Below, one piece after another: positions 18,890-27,736 of a DNA stretch of 64,000 bases. Origin of the DNA: JAPOXR01 sp963664715 (lineage in GTDB: Bacteria > Pseudomonadota > Alphaproteobacteria > Rhodobacterales > Rhodobacteraceae); assembly GCA_963664715.2 (NCBI GenBank), contig CAXXUY010000001.1, positions 248,001 through 312,000 on the forward strand. Direction: 5' to 3'. Each line of letters opens with the position of its first letter. The first letter of the stretch is position 1. A program made the position numbers and the translations under genes. The notes under the pieces are model-generated. The model did no database searches. It was not told the DNA's origin and saw only the letters and a program-made list of their open reading frames with translations.

Positions 18890-19699
18890 ATGAATGATCA
18901 GTCAGCCAGACATGAACTTGGCATAAGGGACTGCCCGGCATGCAACCAATCCGGTCAGGCAGCAATTCGTCTCCCTGGCTATGATTTCGAGGAATGGAAG
19001 CTCGGTGCCTGCAAAACCTGCCGGTTCGTGTATCTGCTGAATCCTCCCGAAACAGAAGCACTGGTGGACGAGTTGGCGTTCGAGAAGTCCTTTTGGGAAC
19101 GCAAGGCAAAGCGTCGCTCCGTGGCACGGAACGCCGCGGCATGGGCAAGAAAGCAGCTTGCCGGGTTCAGGCGGAGAAGTTCCGGCTCGGTGGATCGAAT
19201 TCTTTGCACCGGGAGGGTGCTTGATGTCGGATGTAGAGGAGGGAAACGCCTCCAGCCGCCGGTAATTCCGTACGGGATAGAGATTTCGCGGACATTGTTC
19301 GAAGAGGCAGAAACGCACATGCGTGCACGGGGCGGCTATTGTCTGCACACATCCGGCTCCGAGGGCATTTCACGCTTCGAATCCGGTTTTTTCGACGGCA
19401 TCCTCATGCACTCCTATCTCGAACACGAGACCGAGGTTCTTCCTGTACTCAAGGGCGCACATCGCTGCCTGAAACAGGACGGAAGACTCTACATAAGGGT
19501 TCCCAATTTTGCATCCATCAACAGGCGCGTCATGGGTCGCAGCTGGTGTGGCTTTCGTTATCCCGACCATGTCAACTACTTTACACCTCGGTCACTCAGG
19601 GCGGTCGTGTCAATCGCTGGGTTCGACGTGAAGATCCTCAACTGGTTCAGGCTGCCAGTCGATGACAACATTCATGCACTGCTGACGAAAGCGGTTTGA
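18890..19699 (+). CDS. Class I SAM-dependent methyltransferase with N-terminal zinc ribbon
   Basis: 269 residues. The N-terminus has two CxxC pairs (CPACN and CKTC, Cys15/18 and about Cys43/46) forming a probable zinc ribbon. The SAM fold follows: motif I VLDVGCRGGKRL, acidic loop YGIEISRTLFEEA, and HSYLEHETEVLPVLKGAHRCLKQ with LYIRVPNF as the post-motif strands. Proteins of this design are common in polysaccharide and surface-glycan clusters, methylating sugars or capping chains; the substrate is not deducible. It sits 56 bp after the dehalogenase-like gene and may be in the same transcript. Confidence 0.82.
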   Translation: MNDQSARHELGIRDCPACNQSGQAAIRLPGYDFEEWKLGACKTCRFVYLLNPPETEALVDELAFEKSFWERKAKRRSVARNAAAWARKQLAGFRRRSSGSVDRILCTGRVLDVGCRGGKRLQPPVIPYGIEISRTLFEEAETHMRARGGYCLHTSGSEGISRFESGFFDGILMHSYLEHETEVLPVLKGAHRCLKQDGRLYIRVPNFASINRRVMGRSWCGFRYPDHVNYFTPRSLRAVVSIAGFDVKILNWFRLPVDDNIHALLTKAV

Positions 19700-20112
19700 C
19701 AGGTTCTCGAGTGTATACGCCGCAATCGCATAGTTGCCATCCACATCGACCACTCTGGCAGTTCAAGCCAATTCATGGAATTCGTACTTGAAGGAAAGAC
19801 GAGACCGCCGCCCCGAGAATTCACTTTCCCTGGTGTAACGGTATTCTTGTCCAGGCAAGATGGGATGAACCTGGCTGCCAGCTTCGTGCGAGTGGCTACG
19901 TGTCGTTGAGATGCTGTGTCTGCACGAACATCCGCAGCCAACAGTTGGGCAGCCCGGTGAACAGGGTTGCACACTACCAATTCCGTGCAAGTGATGGAGA
20001 TCTGGCTGAACGACCTATGTAAAGCCCCGGATTTGGACTACGTTCGGTCCGGGCTGATGCGACATTGCAATAGTCGAGAGGATTGCCTTCGCAGAACGGC
20101 GCGTGTTGCGTT
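19700..20112. other. Intergenic, nothing recognised
   Basis: About 410 bp. A short palindrome-rich stretch near 20100-20130 precedes the DUF429 gene. No supported coding frame on either strand. Confidence 0.35.
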
Positions 20113-21090
20113 ATGCTGAGCCTGTCCGGAGGCCATAATGTGAATGAAATCAGATATGCAGGCGGGGTAGGTGGACAGGGCATTGAGTCCGGGAGAAGGG
20201 AGATCATTGCCCGGGTGGCTGATGGCCGATCGGGCAAGCGCCAGCCGACCAACCTGTCAGCCGCAATCGAACTTGTCAGGCAGTGGATTTCAGGCCTGAG
20301 AAGCTGGTTCTTTCGCGAAGGCCCGTCAAAGAGGTTGGGCACCGCCTATGGCGTAGATGGATGCAGGTGCGGCTGGTTCTACATTGCGCTGGATTCATCA
20401 AGGATCGTTGAGTGGGGCGTTGTCTCGAAGATCGAGGATCTGGTGGCAAATGCACAGGAGTCGGACCGGATATTCGTGGATATCCCTATCGGATTGCCGG
20501 AAGGGAAAGACGAGCGGCCATGCGACAAGGAAGCCCGCCGGCACCTGGGTTCACCGCGGGGATGCAGCGTTTTTCGAACGCCGGTTCGGGAGGCGTTGAG
20601 TGCAAGAGACTACGAGGAAGCCAAGCAGATCAGCCGGGAGGTCACGGATAAGGCAGTTTCGACGCAGACCTTTTCAATCATGCCGAAGATCCTGGAAGTT
20701 GACCAACTGCTTCGCACCTCGGGAATGGCAAGGCGCGTCGTTCAGGAGGTGCATCCCGAAATCTGCTTCTGGGCGCTCGCAGGAGAGCACCCCATGCAAT
20801 ACTCCAAGAAGAAGCGTCCAGGTCTCGAGGAGAGGCTCGACGTTCTGGAAGCGATACGCCCGACCGTCCGCGAGGAATTCACCAGGATGAGCGCGGCCTT
20901 CCTGCGCAAGCAGGTTTCCCTGGACGATATCGTCGACGCAATGGCGGCGGCGATAACTGCTACGGCCAGTTGGAACGAATTCCGTTACCTCCCTGAATTG
21001 CGCAGGCGTGATGCATACGACCGCCCGATGACAATGGCCTACGCACTACAGGAGGCATTCCTGCAACCGGACGACGCCGACGGTTCTTGA
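20113..21090 (+). CDS. DUF429 predicted RNase H-like nuclease-fold protein
   Basis: The DUF429 domain begins at YGVDGCRCGWFYIALDS and includes FVDIPIGLPE, RPCDKEARRHLG, CSVFRTPVREAL, the VQEVHPEICFWALAG motif and DDIVDAMAAAITA. These correspond to the conserved acidic and His residues of the family. The function is uncharacterised; an RNase H-like fold has been predicted. Family members usually start at MxxxGVDGC, so TTG 20335 may be the true start. Upstream starts (ATG 20113, TTG 20083) add a roughly 75-residue unconserved leader. Confidence 0.8.
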   Translation: MLSLSGGHNVNEIRYAGGVGGQGIESGRREIIARVADGRSGKRQPTNLSAAIELVRQWISGLRSWFFREGPSKRLGTAYGVDGCRCGWFYIALDSSRIVEWGVVSKIEDLVANAQESDRIFVDIPIGLPEGKDERPCDKEARRHLGSPRGCSVFRTPVREALSARDYEEAKQISREVTDKAVSTQTFSIMPKILEVDQLLRTSGMARRVVQEVHPEICFWALAGEHPMQYSKKKRPGLEERLDVLEAIRPTVREEFTRMSAAFLRKQVSLDDIVDAMAAAITATASWNEFRYLPELRRRDAYDRPMTMAYALQEAFLQPDDADGS

Positions 21091-21494
21091 CGTAGTTCTC
21101 GGCGACCTCACCCTTCGGCAGGAATGGCGGGAATTCAGTGGGCGCATCCGGGCCTCGTTCCATGATGCGGAATGCCAGTTCCTTCACAATGTTTGAAACG
21201 GGTTTGAGCCTTCTTCCAAATCCCACCCACCAGCTGGTCTGTATTGAAGACCTGCTCGCCGGGCGCGGAGTGCAGCGGCAAGTCTCGCGAAAAATACGGC
21301 AAACGCCTAACGGATCATGCGCACCGGATAACCCGGTTGAACGTGAAGTGGCTCTGCGAGTCGAAGGGCTGTTCCCGCTGCGTGTCCTGCCGGACCCGGC
21401 AGAGCCCTCGGTGACGACGGAAACTCGGCCGCGCGGGACGCACAGGAAGGCATAATCGATGACAGAATGACCAAGTCGCCGGTTCCGGGCTCGG
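21091..21494. other. Intergenic between convergent genes; no gene supported
   Basis: About 400 bp between the DUF429 gene and the TonB-dependent receptor gene, which converge. No stem plus T-run terminator is obvious and the short frames lack family resemblance. Confidence 0.35.
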
Positions 21495-23996
21495 CTACCA
21501 GGTCATGCTTGTCGCCAGGAACAACGTTCTGCCCTGCCGGGTATCGTAGGACAACGAATAGTAGTCGGGCCTCGAGGGAATGGTCGGCGGACCTTCATCG
21601 GTCACGTTGAGAATGCCGCCGGTCAGCACCAGGTTGTCCACCCCGAAGGCGTTGCGCCAGCTGAGTGAAAGGTCGTGTCCTATCCAGGAAGGATAGCGCT
21701 CGTCGATGAAGGTCTCTCTGCTGTTGAAGCTGGAGATGGAATTGACACTCCAGCCAGCGGTCACGTCGCCTCTGGTGGCCCGGATGGTTGCGTGCAGCCT
21801 GTTGCGAGGGATTTCGTCGTCGTCCCTGAGTATGCCGAAGGTCCCGCTCCTGGAATCACTGACGTGAAGCCATCGGGTGTCGAATGCGTAGTCGACGCGG
21901 CCGGATCTCCAGGCGGTGTGCAGACGCATGTCGATGCCCGACTTGGTTGCATTCCCGACATTGGTCCAGGGGCCCCTGATCAGTCCCTTATCCAGATCCA
22001 CCACCACGCCGGCGGGCAGATCCAGCCCCAGTAAGTGGCGCCTGAGAACGGTACCGAATGACAAGAGTTCGGGCCTGTTCGACCAGTCGACCCTGAACCG
22101 GTCGACGCTCAACTCGACCGGGCCCAGTTCGGATTCGAAGCCGAAGCTGAAACTCTCTGTGTCGAATGGTTGCAGTTCGGGATTTCCCCCGACCGTGTAG
22201 CGCAGGATCTGGCCAGGTCGGCCCGGAAGCCTGACATATGCATCGCTGGAGAAATCTTCCGCATTCATGACAATGATCGCCGGCGGCAATTCTCCCCTGC
22301 TTCCGGAGGCTCGGAACGTCAGGTGGTCGTTGACGCGGACCCTTGTCGCAACCTCGAAAGTCGACGCATTACCGGTATCGCTGAAACTGTCGAGCCGTCC
22401 GCCAAGGACAACATCCCAACTTGGTGTGACCGGTATCTCGACCTCCGATGTTGTCGACAGGCGGCGCCTCTCACCCACGCCCGGCAGGCCCTCGGTTCCG
22501 AGCACATCGGACCCCTCAAGCTGGTTGAAGGATGTGTCTCGGTAGTCGTACCTGTTTTGGAGGTCCCTGTGTTCGGTCTCCAGGCCCAGCCTCCATCTGA
22601 GTCTGCGATCCATGATCGAAAGGTTGTCTCCACTCAGTGCAATTCCTGCCGATTGCCGTTCCGTTGAAGCCGTGTGGATCTCGATGGCGGAACTGGCCTC
22701 AACGGCCTGGCGGTTACCGAAGGATAACGGATCGATGATGTCATAGGTCCCCTCGTCGACCTCGCTGCGTACCAGGTCCTCTGCCACCAGGGAGATGCGT
22801 TTTTCATCGACTGTGTACCGGTAACTCCGGACAAAGGCGTCGAAGTCAATGCCGCCATCGATCTCTCCGCGAATGCCCAGCGTGATGTCATGCTCACCGA
22901 TCTGCTGGGTCAACTCGCGGTTTCCGTGGCCGACGAACCGGTGGGCCACCAGGATGTACCGAGCGGGATCTTCAGAGTCACGTTCATCTGTAAGAATTCC
23001 AAGTTCGCGAATTATATCGCCGAAAATTTCTGCGTCTTCGTCCTCCGTGAACCTGAACAGGTCCGGCGACGGGGCCGCAAGCTTGAATGCGTCGCTGCGC
23101 GCATATCTTGCACTGAGATAGATCTCGGAATTGTCGCCAAGCGGATGGTCGAAGCTGGCAAAAATTGCCTCACGATCAAAACTGGATGTGAGCCAGGCGA
23201 TGTCGGCATAGGCGAAACCGCAACCATCGCCATCGGCCGTGAGGGGTTCCAGCAAGTTCACGAAGCCCTCTCCTGTGCATGCACCGAGTTTGGCGGCCTT
23301 GAATTCCCCGTCCTCAGTATAGAATACGGTATTGCCGAAGGCGGACACGCCCACGGTCTCGGAATGCAGGCTCGGGCCGTCCCGGTTGTATTCGGCTCGG
23401 CCGAACTCCCTGTCGGCGAGCAGTATCTCCTGGTTGCTGAACCGGTCCACGCCGATCATCAGGCTACCTTCGCCGATTGACCCGCCCCAGAGTAGACTTG
23501 AGTGGTCGGAGTCCCCGCCCCTTCGGCTGGGCCTGACAATGCCCGTACGGAACTCCGCGCCCTCGAAGCCGCGTCGCAGAACGACGTTTACCGCACCCCC
23601 GATTGCAACATCGCCCAGCGAGACCACCCGACTCCCGGGGAAGATCTCGATGCGCTCGATCGCGGATACAGGCAGGGATTCCAGCGTGTAGGCTACGTTG
23701 ACATTGGGAAGGGGCTGGCCGTCAACAAGAAACACGGTGGTGAACGCACCCAACACCGTTGCCCGGTTGATCCCGTAGATGTTGCGTCCCGCGCGCGTGC
23801 GCAGAAGGTGCCAGACATTCGCAATTCCCGCATGTTCGATGTCCGCGCGGTCGATGACAAACACGGGCCGCACATCGTTCGCGGTGGCACCTTGCGGAAT
23901 CAACGATGCGAACAATGTCAGGGCAGCGAAGCCGAGGATAATTCGCCAGCAACACAACACGCGAACGTCAGATACACTAAAGTGAAACCAGCACAT
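21495..23996 (-). CDS. TonB-dependent outer-membrane receptor
   Basis: 833 residues from ATG 23996. A hydrophobic export signal (LGFAALTLFASLIPQGATA) leads into a plug domain: RPVFVIDRADIEHAGIANVW, TTVFLVDGQPLP, IERIEIFPGSRVVSLGDVAIGGAVNVVLRR. A long beta-strand-rich barrel follows and ends in an aromatic residue (FLATSMTW), as outer-membrane proteins do. It should import a siderophore, cobalamin or oligosaccharide using TonB energy, but no ligand clue or partner transport gene is adjacent. It is monocistronic with a 500-bp upstream gap. Confidence 0.9.
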   Translation of the reverse strand: MCWFHFSVSDVRVLCCWRIILGFAALTLFASLIPQGATANDVRPVFVIDRADIEHAGIANVWHLLRTRAGRNIYGINRATVLGAFTTVFLVDGQPLPNVNVAYTLESLPVSAIERIEIFPGSRVVSLGDVAIGGAVNVVLRRGFEGAEFRTGIVRPSRRGGDSDHSSLLWGGSIGEGSLMIGVDRFSNQEILLADREFGRAEYNRDGPSLHSETVGVSAFGNTVFYTEDGEFKAAKLGACTGEGFVNLLEPLTADGDGCGFAYADIAWLTSSFDREAIFASFDHPLGDNSEIYLSARYARSDAFKLAAPSPDLFRFTEDEDAEIFGDIIRELGILTDERDSEDPARYILVAHRFVGHGNRELTQQIGEHDITLGIRGEIDGGIDFDAFVRSYRYTVDEKRISLVAEDLVRSEVDEGTYDIIDPLSFGNRQAVEASSAIEIHTASTERQSAGIALSGDNLSIMDRRLRWRLGLETEHRDLQNRYDYRDTSFNQLEGSDVLGTEGLPGVGERRRLSTTSEVEIPVTPSWDVVLGGRLDSFSDTGNASTFEVATRVRVNDHLTFRASGSRGELPPAIIVMNAEDFSSDAYVRLPGRPGQILRYTVGGNPELQPFDTESFSFGFESELGPVELSVDRFRVDWSNRPELLSFGTVLRRHLLGLDLPAGVVVDLDKGLIRGPWTNVGNATKSGIDMRLHTAWRSGRVDYAFDTRWLHVSDSRSGTFGILRDDDEIPRNRLHATIRATRGDVTAGWSVNSISSFNSRETFIDERYPSWIGHDLSLSWRNAFGVDNLVLTGGILNVTDEGPPTIPSRPDYYSLSYDTRQGRTLFLATSMTW

Positions 23997-24533
23997 GACA
24001 ATGTCTCAACAACTCACACGCAAACAGAACTGAAACGGGAAATAAGACATATATCCGATTGCCAACCGGAGCGCATCCCTTTCGGTGTGGACATGCGGAC
24101 ATGTGGAACCCGGGAGTTGAACGGCGATGCGGTGTTTATCGGATCGGCATTGCAAATTCGGAGGTTTGGCCGGGCAAGGAAACATACATGCATGCATGTC
24201 CCGTTTCGCCTGATGGAAGGTCGCCGCCATTCCGGTCTTCGAGCACCTGCCAACCAACGCCTGTGCAATGACTGTCATTGGTGTCGCAATGGAAAGTCAT
24301 TGTGTTGCAGGGGGTTCGGGACACCGTCCTGGCAGCAGTCAACCAATTTGCTTGCCTGTAGCATAATGAAAGGCGGTAAGGAGATGGCAGGAGATGCTGC
24401 CCGTTTTCCTTCAGCACTCGCAACCGCCAGGCTCCGCCCAACCAAACGGAACCGGAGCCTCGGCAAACCGGTTTCGACCGGGACTGCGGGAATCGTCAGG
24501 CTTGCGTATCTGCAACACAAAGGAATCAGATTG
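23997..24533. other. Upstream region of the TonB-dependent receptor; no gene supported
   Basis: About 540 bp with many short frames. No recognisable Fur-type box or riboswitch core was found by eye. Confidence 0.35.
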
Positions 24534-24713
24534 GTTACAGGGGCAACCTGTCGGGAATCGTGTCTTGTTTGGCAGGAGGTGTCAGGCAGTGGCGCGCTGC
24601 GTCATGAGGTCCGCAAGCCTCGGCGCATTTGGGGCACCTGCAACTCCAAGGCAGTCGCGCAGGTGGTCCCGGAAGAGAACACCTGGCTTGTTGCAGGATT
24701 CCAGCGCCCCTAG

Positions 24714-26376
24714 GAGCCTGTCGAAATACCGGCATTGAAAGCGGTGTCCATGGCGTCTGAATGCCTGCACATCTTCATCGGCTCCGGGTCGAATTTCACC
24801 GGTGACCGGTGCCCGGACCCACCTCGGCGGCCAGCCTTGCCGACAATTCTGCCTGCCAGGGCTGCAATTCCGGTCGAATTCGGCTAAATTCCTGTTCTCA
24901 AGCCATGCTCCTTTGCCCTTCATGCCGCCGAATGTCCGCCCAACAGCAGCCGGTGCATGCGCTTCAGGTTCCATGACGTGCAGACCAGGCTCCACTCGCC
25001 TTGTACAGCCTCGATGCCGCGCAGGCTGAACTGGTCAAAGCCCATGACCCTCTTGATGATTCCGAAGACCGGCTCGACGGCGGCCTTGCGCTTCGCGTAG
25101 ATCCGCTCCCCTTCGGCAGAGCCCATCCGGTGCTTCATCCGCTCAACCGCATCGGCATCGGCAGGAGGCTCTGTCACCGGCACCCTTCTCTCCCGGAGTG
25201 GACGGTTGTGGTGCTGCCGGCCGGAAGCAATCAGGGGCTCGATGCCCCGATCGTCGCACAATTCAACATTGGCGCGGCTGAAATATCCGGTATCGGCGAC
25301 GATGCCAGCCGGGCTGCCGACATCCTCGAGCGCGGCAAGCGCCGGTGCCATCTCGTCGACATCATTCGGTCTCTGGCTGACATGGGCATGGGCAATGAGG
25401 TGGCTGCCATGGTCCACCGATGCCTGGGCGTTGTAAGCCTGCTCGAAGCCTCCTGATGACGGCATGATCCGCGAATCCGGGTCGGTGAAACTGATCTGGT
25501 CCCTGGGGCGGGCGCCCGGCACCGGCGGCTTCGGCGGCCTGCCGCCGAGCTTGCCTCCCCGTTCCCGTTCCTTCTGGCGCCGCTCTTGCATCTTCTCCTC
25601 GTATGCCGCCTGTTCGGCTGCATGGCGGGCCGCAGCGCGGGCCTCGATCTCCTTCCTGGCCTCGGCGATCTTCGCCAGGCGCTCTTGCCGGCGCCCGAGT
25701 TCCTCGGGAATGTCGAGAGCGCACTCCTGCTCGTCCGCCACCTCGGCCAGTTCCAGCAGCCGGGCGACCTGCGCCTTCAGCTGCGCCTCGATGCGCTCCA
25801 TATGCAAATGGCTCATCGCCCGGTGGCGGCTGGCATTGGCCTTCACCTTGGTGCCATCGAGGCTGACATGGCCAAGCTTCAGCATGCCCATGGTGCGGGC
25901 AATCGACAGCACCTGGACAAACAGCTCCTGCAGGGCAGGCAGGTGGCGCTTGCGGAAACGGGCAATGGTGTCATGGTCGGGATGAAGATTGCCGGTGACA
26001 TAGCGCACCGCCACCGAGTCATGCGTCGCCGCTTCCAGCTTGCGGCTCGAATGCACGCCGGTTGAATAGCCGTAAAACAGCAGCGCCGTCATCATCACCG
26101 GGCAATAGGCCGGCTTGCCGCCATGCCGGTAGACGACGGTGATCTTGTCCAGATCAAGGGATTCGACGATCTCGACGACAAAGCGGGCCAGGTGATCGTC
26201 CGGCAGCCACTCCTGGATCGAAGGTGGCAACAGCCAGACCTCGTCACGATTGGCCCTCTGGAACCTGATCGACACAACATCATCCTCCGGACTGTTCATT
26301 CACTGCCCGATACTACCATATCTTGTGGAAAAGGACAGGAAATCACTGCAAATCCATGGCCAAATCCGACAGGCTC
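24714..26376 (-). mobile_element. IS1182-family insertion sequence
   Basis: A 1663-bp element with short inverted ends GAGCCTGTCG (24714-24723; complement 26367-26376), flanked on both sides by CTAG (24710-24713 and 26377-26380). IS1182 elements favour palindromic targets. It is inserted within the coding part of the IS66-like remnant, so it arrived after that copy. Confidence 0.88.
24920..26299 (-). CDS. IS1182-family transposase
   Basis: 459 residues from ATG 26299. The N-terminal DUF772 region is present (WLPDDHLARFVVEIVESLDL, YCPVMMTALLFYGYSTGVHS, HDTIARFRKRHL). The DDE core has LGHVSLDGTKVKANAS (first Asp), PAGIVADTGYFSRANVE (second Asp) and YAKRKAAVEPVFGIIKRVMGF (Glu). A long charged coiled-coil insertion (residues about 165-250) separates the first two, as in this family. 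The gene looks complete and possibly active. Confidence 0.94.
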   Translation of the reverse strand: MNSPEDDVVSIRFQRANRDEVWLLPPSIQEWLPDDHLARFVVEIVESLDLDKITVVYRHGGKPAYCPVMMTALLFYGYSTGVHSSRKLEAATHDSVAVRYVTGNLHPDHDTIARFRKRHLPALQELFVQVLSIARTMGMLKLGHVSLDGTKVKANASRHRAMSHLHMERIEAQLKAQVARLLELAEVADEQECALDIPEELGRRQERLAKIAEARKEIEARAAARHAAEQAAYEEKMQERRQKERERGGKLGGRPPKPPVPGARPRDQISFTDPDSRIMPSSGGFEQAYNAQASVDHGSHLIAHAHVSQRPNDVDEMAPALAALEDVGSPAGIVADTGYFSRANVELCDDRGIEPLIASGRQHHNRPLRERRVPVTEPPADADAVERMKHRMGSAEGERIYAKRKAAVEPVFGIIKRVMGFDQFSLRGIEAVQGEWSLVCTSWNLKRMHRLLLGGHSAA

Positions 26377-26720
26377 CTAGACGGCAATCCTGGACAGCGC
26401 GCCCGCGTTCGCTCCGGGTTCCGAAAGGGATCATCCGCCGGGTGACATGGGCCCGAATATCGTTTTCCGCTCGACTCGAACTTGGTAGCGTGGCCGGATA
26501 CTCGAGCACCCGCAAGAGTTTGTCCTCGTTCGTCCTCAGCCGCCAGAGCAGGTTGTCGAGGCTGGCACTGCCGATCCGTCGTCCGAGTATCTCGTCGAAG
26601 CGCACCGACAGTGACTTGCCCTGTGCAACGCGGGGGGCTTCCTGCAGGCAGACAGTTCTCCGTTATAGCCCCAGGCATCATCCAGCACCGCATCCTCACG
26701 CATGCGCTGGAATTCGGGGC

Positions 26721-27090
26721 GTGATCGACAATCGAACCAGCAAAGTCTCACCAAATCCCCCTTGATGATGCACCGGTGACTGAAGAGATCGAATTCACGT
26801 CAACGAAACCAGGAGGTATGCAGGCTGGACAGACATTCCGGGAATTCGTGATCGACGATTGCTCTTAAGTCGGACAGGGTAAGTGCAGGGGCAGAGGAGT
26901 TCACAGTTTCTGTTCAGGGGGGACCTGTCGCGGTGTCACGCGAATTCACAGTGCTCACTGGTCCAATGAAAGCATCTGCACTCGAGTTGGCATCCATACA
27001 GTGCAATCAGGCTTTCGCCATTGTTGGCAACGGGAAATCAACCCGCGCCGAAAGCCCTTGGCTCTTCGGTCTCGTACTCACGTTACGTCT
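26721..27090. other. Junk between the IS66 remnant and the decayed TA module
   Basis: About 370 bp; no recognisable coding frame or element end. The IS66 remnant loses similarity to the intact copy around 26720. Confidence 0.35.
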
Positions 27091-27620
27091 TCAACAGAGT
27101 TGGCCGGTATATCCCGGGAGTTGGGGATCCGGAAGAAAGGCATCGATGTCTCGACTGTCCTGTTGGCCGATCTGCAGCATCAACCCCGTGCCGCCGCCGA
27201 AGGTCATCCCTTCGAGGATTCCACCGTTCCGGTTGACCCAGTCGATGATGGGAATGACTATCGCCAAGAGTTTCTCCCGGGCGGCCGCCAATAGGTTGCC
27301 AGCGACGGTACTTTCTTGCAGGAATACTCCGTACTGGTCTCTGCCGTGCGCTCAGGCGCGCCTTCCGGCATACAAGGCCCGGCGGGGAAGATCCGCCGAG
27401 CATCGAGATCCATTTCCATGAAGAAAGAGCCGAGTTGGCCTCGGCGGACATCACCGGCGCCCAACGCCTCGGCGAATTGCGCTGCATCCATCTGCTCCCG
27501 GCATGGTGCATTTGCCTGGTCAACACACAGGCAATCATAGCCGTGGCTCGAGCCGGTTTACCGGCTTGCGCTCGAATTCCCTCGCCCAGGCGACCTTTTC
27601 GGACGGCATCGCCGCAAGCA
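27091..27620 (-). pseudogene. Decayed copy of the two-gene AbiEii-like nucleotidyltransferase module
   Basis: Gene A remnants in shifted frames (AWAREFERKPVNRLEPR, MIACVLTRQ, then FAEALGAGDVRRGQLGSFFM and STEYSCKKVPSLAT) parallel the small protein at 55092-55445 (LQGKPLNWFEPK, AICAGNIHLSQVDSF, EYSCEDVPLLAT). Gene B (27291-27091) reads AAAREKLLAIVIPIIDWV and GGGTGLMLQIGQQDSRDID, matching the start of the nucleotidyltransferase at 55445. It keeps the D-I-D metal motif and breaks off after DPQLPGY. At least two frameshifts in gene A and a 3' truncation in gene B make the copy inactive. Confidence 0.72.
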
Positions 27621-27736
27621 GGCCTGCAAGCCGCGGGGACGCCCTTCCGTAACGAATCGCCATGGTGTTCCTTATGGGTTTCTGCTCGGCGGCAAACACG
27701 CGGCGGCATGCTGCCTCCGACGGCACACCCCATTCA

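Larger units (their letters stand above)
24534..26720 (-). pseudogene. IS66-like transposase remnant, split by an IS1182-family element
   Basis: The left end (24534 on) starts GTTACAGGGGCAACCTGTCG, a diverged copy of the intact IS66-like end at 14100. Coding remnants match the C-terminal quarter of that transposase: EFQRMREDAVLDDAWGY (26650-26720), RFDEILGRRIGSASLDNLL and AENDIRAHVTRR (26400-26605), then beyond the nested element GALESCNKPGVLFRDHLRDCLGVAGA (24582-24713). Joining the flanks at CTAG restores RL-GALESCNK without a frame break. At least one other frame break and loss of the 5' three-quarters make this a dead copy. Confidence 0.85.

Noticed and set aside
23502..24713. 403-codon plus-strand frame overlapping the TonB receptor start
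   Set aside because: Mostly antisense to the receptor, with no motif or ribosome-binding site.
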